DNA of 64,000 bases, taken from NCBI GenBank assembly GCA_019671135.1, contig JAHRHY010000002.1, positions 124,001-188,000 on the forward strand. Direction: 5' to 3'. The DNA is from Linnemannia hyalina. Lineage: Eukaryota > Mortierellomycota > Mortierellomycetes > Mortierellales > Mortierellaceae. The translations under genes and the position numbers were made by a program. The notes beneath the pieces are model-generated. The model ran no database searches. It had not been told where the DNA came from and worked only from the letters and a program-made list of their open reading frames with translations. Positions within the stretch are counted from its first letter, which is position 1. The number at the start of each line of letters is the position of its first letter. Below, one piece after another: positions 1 through 12,600 of the stretch.

Positions 1-156
1 CTTCCTCGTCTTCTACTGCATAAGAGAAGTGATGTGTCAAAGTCGACAACGACAGCGACACCACCGAGGCCCTTTCTGCCCATAGGAAGAGGTTACGCGA
101 GGACTCCCAGTCCGGTAAGAGTCTACTGTGTCCATTATTCATCGCAAAACGAGTAG
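1..156 (+). other. Open frame at left edge, possible 3' end of a gene
   Basis: Frame 1 is open from the first base to a TAG at 154-156. A second frame across about 35-120 reads as an acidic then basic peptide (for example TTEALSAHRKRLREDSQSGK) and runs into GTAAGA, a good splice-donor sequence, near position 116. Either could be the tail of a gene that starts outside the window. I do not recognise the product, and both stretches are too short to call coding with confidence. Confidence 0.15.
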
Positions 157-1397
157 AAATTGTTAGATTTTCATTGCGAATGAGAAACGCCACTGTTTCT
201 AAATAACTTTTTATTGGGCTCCTTGCACTCCTGCCCATGGTCTTTTATGTTCTAAAGAATTATGATTGAAAGCCGTACAAGGTTAAGAACGTCCTGCTAT
301 GGTATAAATTCGGTATTTTAACGCGGTTCTTCAATCTCCACCTTAGCCCCGACTGAGTCGGACCTTGCCATCGCCGCTCTCCTCCTTGCAGTGCTGAAGC
401 AGGAGAGGAGGATGGCGGCCTCCAATACGACTATTCCTATTGGACACCCACCGGCCGTCGTCTCCACCAGGGCAAGGACATATAAAGTCCTTGGCCCTTA
501 CCCTCCACCCCTGTATAATATTAAAACATCATCATTGCTACCCACGCACTGAGTATTACCGTATAATTAAAGAAAGAGTTTGAGTGTGTATGCATGTGTG
601 TTCCCCAATTTGACTATGCTTAGCCTGCATGGCATGTTTTGAACCCTCGACCCCTCGCATCCTCTCACTTGTCTTTTTCTTTCTCTCTCTATCCTTTGTC
701 ATTGCTCCTCGTTTTTGTCTCTGGAATGTCATCCTTTCTCGTTATCCCCTGTTCCTCTCTTACTCATACCTTTCACCATCAGTATAGAGAATGATGGGGG
801 TTGAGGAGGAGCGGAGAAAGAGAGGGAACTGATGCAGCTAGTAGCCATGCCTACGACTTTCTTGTTCTTCATTACTGAGATTTTCATTGACGTATTGGAT
901 TACAATCGAATGAGACATCTTAGCATATTGGGGGATTGTTATCATTCTCGCGAACCACCTTTTGATTTTTCCTTCCTCTTTTTCTTCATAGCCATCGACT
1001 CAACACACTCCACCCTCTGAATGACACAACAGCATCAACCCTCTCCACAGGACTAGCGCCTTCAAGTCCCTGCTATTCGATCCCCTCTGTCGTCAGATCG
1101 TCTCAACATACTGTCGAACACTCAAGACGGATTTTGTTTGCCACCAGCTACCAGTAACTCAGCTTACCCATATTTCCTACTCTGTCTGCCACCTGCTCCT
1201 GCTCCTACTTTGTCGTACAAGCGGGATCTCTCAACCAACACCTTCCTTCTTTCTTTGTTGCAAAACCTCAGCTGCACTCGAAACAAGAACAATAAGATAT
1301 TAACAACCGTATCAACAACATCAATAACACCATCAGAACAAGGACAGCCCACCACCGCCAACTCTTCCTACAATACCCTGTCTTACAAAAACATCAG
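157..1397. other. Intergenic, no gene seen
   Basis: There is no convincing coding frame here. Around 365-425 short GC-rich stretches (CTCCTCC and GAGGAGG) could pair imperfectly. From about 660 onwards the sequence is CT-rich, as in fungal 5' leaders. Confidence 0.4.
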
Positions 1398-2249
1398 CTC
1401 ACGCTCTACTTCAGGGAGGATCTTGTATGGTTGGAACGACGGGTTCTGAGGGGAGACATTGGGCAGGCAACTGCCAGGGATCATCTCGACCGGACTCGAG
1501 GCTCTCGGAGGCTTTTCGAACTTGTCGAAAGACATTTTGGTGATTTTTACTATGGCCTTGACATCATGTTTCTCCGCGCAGCAGTGCTGGGCTTCGTACT
1601 CCATGACAGCGACATGTTGTTGCCAACCTTGGACTTTTGCCGTCAGCGGTACATCCACTACGTCATTGGAGACCGGGGGACCATTGTTGACAGGTTGGAA
1701 CGGGATGAGTGGGTCCGTCGGCGCACCACCGATTTAGACTATGTACCCGAGGAGGGGGAGGAGGATGAACCGAGCGCCGTGATTCTGCTACCTGGATAGG
1801 CACTGGATAGGAAGGACTACCAAATCGAGCGCAAATTGAGGAGCTTGCATGGATGGCTCCAAGTTCGTCTGGACAGCGGCGTGTTCTGATCTTACAGGTT
1901 GGATCCTGAAGGGTATGATAAGCCTTCCGAGTCGGTCTGTGGGCTCTTGGATATGATTGATTTCGGACACAAGGCTTTTTGATTTGCGGTGGAAAGGCTC
2001 GTCAAGTGGAATCAGGAGCAGGAACAGGACACTCCGAATGCAAGTGCGCTGCTGCTGGAATCGATATCTCCGGATGAGATTCATGAAATGCTTGATGCTC
2101 AAGAAAGACTGTTGGGTGCTGGTGCTGCTGCAGAGGCGGCGACAGATGTGGTTGTAAATATGTTGCTGTCGCGGCTTTTGAGAAAGTGGGGATGTGTGGG
2201 TGATCTAGGAGGCCAAGGAAAAGTTGTCGTAGGTTGTTTACGATGCTGA
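1398..2249 (+). pseudogene. Unrecognised coding-like frame broken by three in-frame stops
   Basis: A single reading frame (codon starts divisible by 3) looks coding from a CAG acceptor-like site at about 1397 to the TGA at 2247-2249. It is interrupted only by TAG at 1797-1799, TGA at 1887-1889 and TGA at 1980-1982. Segments on both sides of each stop have ordinary protein composition, for example RRLFELVERHFGDFYYGLD before the first and AVERLVKWNQEQEQDTPNAS after the last. The acidic run near 1752-1770 (EEGEEDE) and the amphipathic C-terminal part fit a soluble protein. No intron removes the stops neatly; the only candidate, 1881-1897, is too short. I recognise no family. A decayed gene is the simplest reading. 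Stop-codon readthrough or assembly error is less likely. Confidence 0.4.
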
Positions 2250-5200
2250 TGTGATCAGCTTGGGGTTTTGTCGCAGATTTAGCGGTCAGGTGTTTTGGTT
2301 GGTCAATAAAAGAGAGTGCGTCGTCCTTCGAAGGTGCATGAAAGGGCATTTTCTATTGGATACGAACGTGAAATGAAAAAAGGGCGAAGTCATTGATATT
2401 GATATCAATGTCTTCGTATGCAGGAATGAGAAACGCCAAAGCGCATTATCAATTACAGAATGACGCCACCAGGTCATTGGAAAGCTGGAAAAAGAAAAAA
2501 AGAAAGCACGCTGGCAAGCGGAACAGCCCCTTTTTTTTTCTTTTTTTACCACCCTTGTCCATCTATCACAAGGAAACATGGCCATTCTATTACAACGATT
2601 TCTGAACATAAGATATCGCTCCTGTCAAACCATGACCTTCTTTGCACCTCTCAGGCAATAGATGAACGCATGTAAAAATAGGTACATGATGATTGACACG
2701 AGGGACAGAAATACGCAATTAGAACCCGGAAATGTGCGCGCACCTAAAACTCCCATCACAGAAAACTCAATTCCGGGACTGAAGGACTTTACCACACAGA
2801 AACCCCTTCTCTCTCTTAGACTGTTCTTGTTGCATCTCAGCACTCGCACCTCCCTCCTCTCTTCCCTTCTTCCCTTCCTTCTGCTACTTCATTCACGGCT
2901 TAAACCTTATGTGCAATTGAGGGGTACAACGATGCGATGGTCCTTAACTTTTCCTGCAACCCAATCCCTTCTCAATCCAACACTAGTGACATTTAGTGTT
3001 GGACACAGAGCATGCTTCGGGTCTTACAAAATTAAGCTAAAGTGGGACCAATGCAGAACTAGTGCTCGTTGATATCTCTCAAAGAGGGAGAAGAAGTAAT
3101 AGAGTCATTTTTAGATCCCTCCCCCTTTCTTCTTTCCTGTCCTTCGTTCTATTTTGTTGTTTTTGTGCTTTTGTGCTGTCACATCTCCCTTCTATGAGGG
3201 ATGAAAAAAAAAAAGAAATGCTGCTAGAAATGTGGATCAGGAATTAATTCAAGGGGCGGGAGAAGCTGATATTGCGTCAACTCAGGGAATTACATCCGTC
3301 ATTGTCGTACAGGCCTACAACATACGCAACGACTATAATGTGAGCAACTAAGACGTAAGAGAAAACCATTATGGGGAAGGTCCTTTTATTTCTAGTAGGT
3401 AATTGGGCCATAGAATCCTGCATGAGCATAACCTCTATTTTGCAAAGTGTGTTCTATCCCATCCACAAAGAAGGAAAAAAAGGAAAGATGGACGGATCGA
3501 GACTAGAACGTACAATTTTTGTTATCGCCCTACGAACGAACGAACGAACGAACGATAAGGACGACATCAATGTGCATTGACTCCCCTTTCAACCTGCCCC
3601 TCCCAATTCTTCTCATGTCTTAGTTCTGAACACTCATCCCATCTAGCCCCTTGACACGACTCGGGTTAGACTCACCTTAGTGCCGTCACCTTCCACCATC
3701 CCACCGAAGACAAGTGCTACCAATGCGGATCAAATTCATAAGTGCCATCTCTCTTCAGTTAGATCCGAGTTGGATTTTTGGCTAGCATGCAGAGACACCC
3801 ACACCGAGCCAATAGTCCAACACTAGTGCCTTTGCGAACTACACCGAGACACACGACGCCGAGATCGATGGATAAAAATATATGGCGAGATAGGGGTGGG
3901 GGGGTTTGTGAGGATCCCATTAACAAGTATGACGATTGATGGGAGATATTTTTTTAAAGTATGCGAACATGGGCGAGGATAGGTGAAGGGAAGGGCTGGA
4001 TCTGGCTAGCCAGGGATAGGGGGAGGTGTCATGGGATCCTGCTGCGATGACGATGATGATGATGGAGGAGAACGAGAAAAGAAGGCGATGTCTATGACGA
4101 GGCCGGTGTGATTTGATGTCTCCCAACATCAAAATAATGATCAATGATGAGTACACATCGTCATTTCTTGCAAAGCAAAAAAAGAAGTAGCCAGGGTCCA
4201 AGGGGGTATGAACGCTCAGAGACATATGCACGCCCGATAAATTTTTATTTTTGGGGTAAATGAGAAAATAAAAGGGCTGAAGACTGACTGAACTCATGCA
4301 TGGAGAAAGAGACGATCCAGGTATGAAGTAATTGTTCTTAAAAATACGGAGTCTCAAAAAAAAACAACTTTGGATAGACGCTTGAGTGAAAGAAGGTTGA
4401 TTCCAATTCCATTCGGTCATTAAGAAAAGGAGGTCAAGGGTAAACTTGCTCCGTATTCATTCGCACATGTCCTGCTCTCTCCCTTCTCATCCTTCTTTTC
4501 TTTCCCATATCTGTCACCCACCCAGTAATCTCATTTGTGAGCGGACAAGCCATACGCACTTATAGTGGAGGTAGTTATACCCTCGTGCATAGGTTAGATA
4601 TACCTGTTCAGAACAGGAATTGAACAGAACGTGTGTTTTCGTATGGTTAGTGTCAACTGGTTTGTCGATTTTTTAGTCCCGATTCTTGTACGGAGAAGAC
4701 GAAGAGTGGAGAAGAGAGGAGAAGGTATAAGGTCGTCATGAGGTTTTCTTTTCTTTCCTTCGTTGGAGTAAGCACAGTCGCAGCAAAGAAGAAAGACGAG
4801 TAGCTCCAAGAGAGCAGCGTCAACGGCAAAAGCGAAGCAAAAAAGCGGGTCCGTTGGAATCTTATTGGACAGAATTAGCGTATGACGCGCTTTGTGCTGG
4901 GAAATGGAAGCACATTGGTGTCCGAGGGCAGAGGGAGAAGAAAAACAAAAAAAATGATCCATGATGTCATTTGTTCATTCGTCTCTGATTGAATTGATTT
5001 TTTACTTTATTTGGAGCTAATAGAGTGGAAGGGGAACACAGGCAAGAAGGGACGAAAAACAAGAGCAATAAACAGCTTTCTTGGAAAGAACCTGCCCAAC
5101 ATAAAAAAAAGGAGCGATGATCGAACCTTGTACCTCAAGAGAAAGGAAGGGATTGTCGCCCAAGAAGAGACATCCTCCTTTCTCTCTCTCACTCGCCTTT

Positions 5201-5999
5201 TTTCTTTCTTTTGTTGTGGACTTTAGTATTGAGTCATTTTGCGTACTCACTCACGCCTTGTTATTTTGTTTGCTATTGCGCTCACTGGAGGGGAAGGAGG
5301 CACAGTACGTCTTTTGAATGCAGGAGTGAAAGCTGAACTACAAATATAGAGAGACATGATGATGATACTTGGTCGTGGATTACTCACTCACGTACCTAAC
5401 GTACCTTACGTACGAATGAGTTCTTTACAACGAGCAATGTGTCAGTGGCCGTCCGGTGATGTTAGACATCCAAGACGCGTGGACGCGTGGGATGATTGGC
5501 TTGCTGATGTACATTATCGCCTGTATCCATGCCTATCCGTAGCACTGGATAGAGATAGACACAGGGTAGGGTGTACCGCGTAGGTCTTGTTGAGAAAGAG
5601 AATGGTAGTAAATAGAAAAAATAAAGGAGGGGAAAGGAAGGGAAAATGGTGTTTGAAAAGGTGTTGAGGTTGAATGGGAATAAGAATCTGGGCTAGGAAA
5701 AGAACACGATTATTGTAGTTGTTGCTGGTTTAAAAACGATGAAGGTGGAGTTAGGCGAATAACGACATATGTCTCGGGGGAGATCAGATCCGAGGAAAAA
5801 AAGAAAAAAAATAAGTTGAACGATTGACAGCCCGTTTTCCTTTCAAATAAAGAAAGTATATGCCGGTTGAGGTAGGACACTGAAAAAGAAGGAAAGAGCA
5901 CAGAGAGAATGAAATGGCTCGACCGTGGGTAGGATGATCGCTGGTGGGATGAAGAGCAAGTGAAAAATATAGAACACTTCCTTGGATTGGGAGTCGAGA
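2250..5999. other. Intergenic, gene-poor
   Basis: Short overlapping frames occur on both strands, but none has protein-like composition or sensible splice sites. A (CGAA)n tract lies near 3533-3554. The ATG-rich and AT-rich stretches around 4000-5000 look non-coding. Confidence 0.4.
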
Positions 6000-8581
6000 T
6001 AAGCTATCGTGTCTCTGTGGAGATATGTGCAAAAGTGAAAGGAGATGGAGGTGTGGCGCATGGACGATTTTTTATTCTCTCACACAATTAGCTTTATGCC
6101 AATGCCCTCAATGTCCCCAATGCCGATGCCCAATGCAAGGCGCGAGATTTGACTCGTATCCATTCCTTCTTTTTTTTTCTTCCTACCACCCCGTGCTTCC
6201 GTTTCCTTCCTTTTCTTTCTCTTTCTTTTTCTCTTTCTTTTTCTCTTTCATTTTCTCATCTCTTCTTTCTTCTTCTCAACTTCTTATCTCTTTTGACGAT
6301 TATCAATTTTGCCGCCTTGCTTTCCAAGTCACCAATCGATATTGTCACTTTTTTTCTCTCAAGAGTCAATACCCTTTCCCCTTCGCTCTCGTTAACTCTA
6401 TGTCCTCGCAAGACCCGATAATCAACCACTAGCGTCAGTCTTTCAACGAGCCAGCCAGTCAGTTCGACAGCGTCAATCATCGTCCATCTCATACACTCAT
6501 ACAGTTGTACAGTATTTTGGTGTCTGCGTGTTTTTTTTAATGGGCTTGTCGAAATATCTCCGCCTCGCATTGCCCATTCCCCGCACTTTTTATATCTTTT
6601 GCCTGTACTTGTCCTTTTTGATCTCCTTTTCTTTTTATTCTCTCTCCTTACTTGTCTCTTGCATCTTTTTTTTTTTTTTTTTTTTTTCCCTCACTGCAGG
6701 TCGCATGTGCCCAGGAGTATTTTTTGTTATTTTACTCAGCAAAGATCAACACTCTTTTATAATCTCTCTGACAGACGAAGGACATCTTTTTGCAGGTAAG
6801 CGATGTAAAAATAAGGAAAGAAAGAAGATGAAAGAAAAATGATGAGGTATGACGGTGTTGATGGAAGGAAAAAAAAAAAAAAAAAGGGAAGAGAAGAGAA
6901 GAGAAGAGAGCAGGTGGTGCTGAGAATAAAAATAAAAAAAAAAAAAAAAAAAGGGAGAGGGAGAGAGAAGGACGCAAGTGCCTCCTGTGCTCGATCTTCA
7001 AAAAAAAACATCATACCTTGTAAAAAGAGAGAGAGAGGAACCAACAGCCACCACGATTGACAACACAACGGCGGATTGACAGCAAAAAAAAAAGAAAAGA
7101 AAGAAGAAAAGGAAGGTCATTACAAATTTATAAGCGTACGCATTTTGAGTTGTGGGTATTTGCAGCTGCAGGGCGATGTCATCACCAGAGTGACGGGAGA
7201 CAACAAACAAAAGCGATTCAATTCGTGTATTCAATAACGAGACTTAGTCAGTCAAATTCATCAGATATCAAAAAAAAAGTCGATAGCTGCTGCCATTTTC
7301 TCCTTTTTCTCCCTTCCACTTGACTGGCGATGTTTCCCCCCTTTTGTCATCCATGTATGTCCTCTTATTTTCTGTTCTTTTCCAACCAATATATATTATT
7401 TTCTCACTCTTCTTTTCCGCTTTATTCTTTATCACCCTCTTTTCTCCTCTCTCTCTAATCTCATTCAACCATCACTCACGCTACTCTTTCCACTCATTCT
7501 CTCATTCATTTAATACTCTCCTCTTCTCCTCTCCTCTTCCTTTGATCATCGACACCTTTACTCACTCTGCGGCATCCTCCTTCACCTTCACTCCCATACG
7601 CACATTCACATTCACACTCACATAATCTCTTCCTTTCTCTCATTCTCTCATTCTCTCATTCTCTCTCCACTCTGCTCCACTCTGCTCCACTCTGCACTCG
7701 GACAGCAACTTACAGCAACACAGCAACCACTGCAACTGCAACAGCAATCACTTCCACTCCCGCCTTCTTTCGACCCCACTTCCTTCCCTCCCTCTTTCCT
7801 ACTCGCCAACCTCTCGTTCGATTGGTTCTCTCTCTCCCTTTACAACTCTTTTCTCTCGGTAAGCACTCAAACCAGCAACATCCAGCAGCAACAGCTACAA
7901 CAAATAATTTTGGCTGACCCAGAAACTCCACTCCACACACCCTCTGTGATAAATACACTGCATCACAGCACATCCACACTTCATCCACCCAAGCTCATAC
8001 ATCATACTCGTTTACATAACACTCAAACACACGCACAACATTCAAGACAGCAGCACATATCATATATTGCTACACTGCCACATTTGCACTTTCCGAACAG
8101 TGCTCTTCCTTCCTTCTCCAAACACTTCTCCACTGTCCACCTCGGTCTCGCTCATCACACTCATGCACGCACATCATTATTTTGTGTCTCTTCTTTTCAT
8201 TTTCCTTCCTTCCCAGGAATACCCGATTTTCATTTTCATTCGTGCCATATCACTCTCACACAACATGCCCACCAAACACATTAGCAACACGCATTACATG
8301 TACATATATTCAATTCAGTCCAACAACACATCAAAACAAGAGGGGCAATGTATCGTCATTTCGCTCTAATAGAGAGTGAGAGACAGGAGGGATACGTGTG
8401 AGGCGGCTATTATTAATACAAATGGATTGATGATCGTGCATCAAAACATCCAATTTGCTCTCAGCCCTTATTCCTTTTTTACTTCCCTCTTGTTCTTCGA
8501 TAATGTGTGCTTCCCTCTTCCCTCCTCGGGCGAGGAATAAGGGTATAATTCACACACTCACACTCACACGCCCACACACCC

Positions 8582-8617
<36 letters not shown>

Positions 8618-8812
8618 GCTACTACTCCACAACACCCAACAACCAGCCAACCCGTCTACTCTTTCTCTCCCATTCACATCCATCCATCCATACGATGATG
8701 ATGAATAGTTTCACCCCTTTATTTTGGGCTACTTTTTTTCTTTTTCAATTGGAGGGAAAGCAAACTGTCTGGAAGTCTTTTAAGAGAAACATGCAACAAC
8801 CCGCAGGTTAAC
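6000..8812. repeat. Low-complexity intergenic DNA with homopolymers and small tandem repeats
   Basis: This stretch holds a T tract at 6666-6687, A tracts at about 6869-6885 and 6931-6951, three copies of an 8-bp unit (CATTCTCT) at about 7640-7664, three copies of CACTCTGCTC at about 7667-7695, and a CAA microsatellite at about 8582-8616. Frames here translate to Ser/Leu/Phe-rich or poly-basic peptides that reflect base composition, so no gene is called. Confidence 0.5.
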
Positions 8813-8947
8813 AACAGCATCAAGAGACGGCAACAAGAGGACAGGAAGAGAAGAGAGAGAGAGAGCAAAGAGGATTCCGAGGCATTGGATGATATCAAGT
8901 CTGTATTATCCACGTCAGCAGAGCAAACGACAACGAAGAGTAAATAG
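8813..8947 (+). CDS. Possible terminal exon of an unrecognised small gene
   Basis: After a CCGCAG acceptor-like site the sequence reads as a charged, probably helical peptide (core QQEDRKRRERESKEDSEALD), then a Ser/Thr/Lys tail ending at TAG 8945-8947. The composition differs from the surrounding CT-rich DNA and resembles the C-terminus of a small eukaryotic protein. I could not find a matching upstream exon with a start codon, so this may be chance. Confidence 0.2.
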   Translation, partial: NSIKRRQQEDRKRRERESKEDSEALDDIKSVLSTSAEQTTTKSK

Positions 8948-9649
8948 AACAGATAAAAAAAAGGCTAGGACGACGGACAATGGCTTCTTTGGACTTGTCT
9001 TATCTTTTCGCATGTGCACCTCTCCCGCATTGACTTTTCTGTGGGTGTTTTCCCACTTTCTGGTTGTGGATGGTATGGTGGGTGGTGAGAAACCTCTTGA
9101 GAAGATAGTCAATTGCACCTGCGCCTTTCTGCTTGCCAATATACAATTCCTTTGTCAATTGGGCAACAACGTGGATAAGGAGAGAACAAAGCAACCTCTT
9201 TCATTACACACTTACACACCCACACACCATGCACGTATCCCTAGGATATGCATACACATTCATTAAAGAGATACACACATACCGATCACATTCGATCCAA
9301 TCCACGTCCTTATTTCCTCTTGCTCTCTTCTCCTCCCCCTTCTTTCCCTTCCCTACACATCCATCCCCCTTTCATTCTTCTCTAACATTGAACAACAATC
9401 CGTCAATCCTATTTATCTATCTACCCATCTCTCCCTGACAAAGAAAAATTAGTTTGGCTAATCCATACCCCCACTTTTAGCCATTATTGCCCTTATTATT
9501 ATTAGGTCGGGGTAACGACATCCTTTCCTTCTCTCTTTGATCTCGACAATACCCTCGTTTTCACACTCTTCTTCTTTCCTTCTCTCCCTTTCCTCCCCGC
9601 CTTGTACAAGCAATAAAGGGCAAACCAGCAACACCTGCTCCCTTTGGAC
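8948..9649 (+). promoter_or_regulatory. Upstream and leader region of the histidine kinase gene
   Basis: No coding frame is seen. The last 350 bases before the ATG at 9650 are strongly pyrimidine-rich (TCCTTTCCTTCTCTC type), typical of fungal promoters and 5' leaders. No specific binding site can be assigned. Confidence 0.4.
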
Positions 9650-12600
9650 ATGGATCCGGACTCAGTCCTCACCGCCTCCTCCTCCTCGATCGACCCTGTT
9701 TCGCCTGATATGGCCCCAGCAACGACCACATCAACCACAACAGCAACCAGTGCAGCCATGGCCACACAGTCAACAAGCACAACCACAACCTGTCTAGAAC
9801 CAGGCGACGACGCAGAACCTCATTTTACACCTTCTGACAACAACAACAAAAACAACAAAAACAACAAGAACGATTCCATCGTCGCCGCCACCACCACCTC
9901 ACTAACCTTGTCCGAGAGCCCAATGGATTCTACTACCAACACGACAACAGCAAAGGAGTCGGCTACTGTCGCTCCGTCAATAGCGAATCCCACTACTGCT
10001 TCGCCAAGGACCTCCACCTCGTCTTGCTCCTCATCATCATCATCGGCCTTCTTTTCCAATTCGTCTCCATCCTCTACTATCACCCAACGATCGGTGTCTC
10101 CCCCAGGTAAGCAATTACACACACAGCTCAGCAGCTGCACTGCACACGCCTGTTCTCCCTTCCCCTGTACCACCTTTTTTGAACGCTCTTCCATTCGATC
10201 GACCGACGCACATACACCATCCACAAACAACGCTCTGCGGAAATACAGTTGGAAAAAAAAAAAGAATGAGAGCCATGCCATGTCATCCCTAAACGGCATT
10301 GAAATAATGAACTTATCTTATTTTTTCTAAACCCTCTCCAATCTCTTCATGCTGACGAGTTGTGTGCACCATTTCTCTCATTCACCTAAAAAACAAACTA
10401 ACGCAACGCATATTTTCCCTTTCTTTCTTTCCTCCCTTGTTGCTTGCCCTTGACAAGGTTCCAAGCCATCCTTGGCCTCTAAAAGGCCCGCCGCTCGCAC
10501 AATGTCGCTCTCCTCTTCCTCACCCTCCAGTATGTCGGATTTGTTGCGCCGCCAAAGCAGCTCTTCTAGTACCACATTCACAACGTCAAGAGCCAACTCT
10601 TCATCCTACGTTTCGTCCAAGAGCAGCGATCCAATGCAGAGACCTCATCATGTCAGCTTCTCTTCCTTTTTGCTCTGGCTCAAGGAGCATCCCGCCTCTT
10701 CCAAGGTCGGTTCTGAAAATCTGGCCCGGTTCCTCTTGGTCAAGAGCGTTTCACTTATCGCCGCCTGCCTCGGTTGTGTCTATGGTCTCGTCTTTGACCG
10801 ACAGCCCTCCATCTCCGCCTGCTCCTTGCTCCTGTTTTTCTTGCCGGCAGTCCAAGGGTTTACTGGTGCGACTCGTCTCTGTGGTCTCATCCTCTCGTTT
10901 GCCCTCGCGTCAGTCTTTCTCAACCTTCAGACCCGATCAATGCCCTTGGTCGGCCCCAGTCTTGAGACGACACTCCTCTTTGGCCTGCCTATGGTGACAG
11001 GAATGCTTGTCGGTCGCAAGGTCGGTTTGGCTACTTGCATTGCCGTTATCTGTTACTCTATCGAGGAGTACCGCTCCAAGACCCTGGTATGTTGACTCCG
11101 TGTCTTTTTTTTTCTTTCTCGGCTCCCTTTGTCCTCCACAAATGAACGAACAAAAGAAAACATTCACAACGCCTTGCCCTCGCCCTGAATATCTATTCTT
11201 GTTTAAACATCAACAGCATACTACTCCTCGATTCTCCTTAAACTAACGACCAAGCTATCTGTTCTTTTTTTTATGATATTTACTAGAATACCAACCTTTC
11301 GGAGGACGAGGCTTCCCGTATTTGGGCTGGCTTTGGTGCCTACTGGATCTCTCTCCTGTTTATGGGTGCCTTGACATGCCTCTATCAGTGGTGTGTCGAG
11401 GTTTGTGTGCGAGATGCCAACCTTTTCAAGGACATTGCAGTTGCCAATGCAAAGTCCAAGGACGGTGTCGTCTCATCGGTATCGCACGAATTGAGGTAAT
11501 AATTGCTCTACTCCTTGCCGACCCGACTGTTTGGCTTTGTTTGCTTTCTTTTTTTTGTTCTGTTTTGAAACGTTTCAGCTTAGCCGTCCGCTTTTTGTAT
11601 TTCATTTGCGCTAATGCTGATGCTACTTTTTCTCTCAATAGGACTCCCCTCGCTGCTTTGATTGGCTGGACTGAGCTCTTAATGAGCGACCAGACCCTCA
11701 GCTCAGGCGCGCAGTCAACCGTCTCGATGTTGCACTCCTCGACCCTCTCGCTCCTGACCATCCTCAACGCCTTGCTGGATGTCTCCAAGGTCTCTGCTGC
11801 AAAGATGACCAACTGTAGCCAAAACTTCAACCTGCACGATCTCGTTCTCGACACAGCCAGGATGATGACTGGCCTGTCTGGCACCCGCACCGTCGAGCTC
11901 TTGGTTGATTTCAGCGCACAAGTGCCTGAGCTTGTCCGTGCCGACCCTGGAATCATCAAGCAAGTCCTTGGCAACCTCATTTCCAACGCCATCAAGGTAA
12001 CCCCCGTCGCCGCTATACCAATTGTTATTGTCTTCGTGTGTTTTTAGCCTTTTATCCCTTCGAACTAACACTCCTTCGTTTCTCGATCTCTTCTTGATCC
12101 ACGTTAGTTCACCAATGTCGGTTATGTCAATGTCGGAGTTTCCCTCAAGGACGAGGACGACGACACGGTAACGGTGGAGTTTGTAGTTCAGGACACCGGC
12201 AAGGGAATCGCAGACGAACAAAAGGATAAACTTTTCTGCGAGTTCAGTCAGGTCGAGGGCGGCAACTGCAAGAACCACGAGGCAGGAACTGGTCTTGGCC
12301 TCTTTTTGGTCAAGAGCCTAGTCGAGGTCATGAACGGCACTGTCTTTGTCGACAGCAAGCTCGGCGTCGGATCGACCTTTGGATTCGAGATCAAGATGGA
12401 GAAGCAGTATCTGGCCTTCAGAACTCCTGGTTACGACCATGTCGTGACCGTCTCCTCCGCCTTTCCTGCCGGCCAGGACATGAACCTCTTCTCGCCCATA
12501 ATTCCCGTCACTCCTGGTCTTGCCCGGAGCACCACCCCCATGGCCAATTGCCGCGTAACTCCCGCTTCGACTCCCTCTGCTGCCCAGAGCGAGGCCAGGG

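Noticed and set aside
9820..10299. Minus-strand frame of 159 codons opposite histidine kinase exon 1
   Set aside because: Its Val/Asp/Glu-rich product is the mirror of Ser/Thr-rich codons in the kinase, and no splice or start context supports it.
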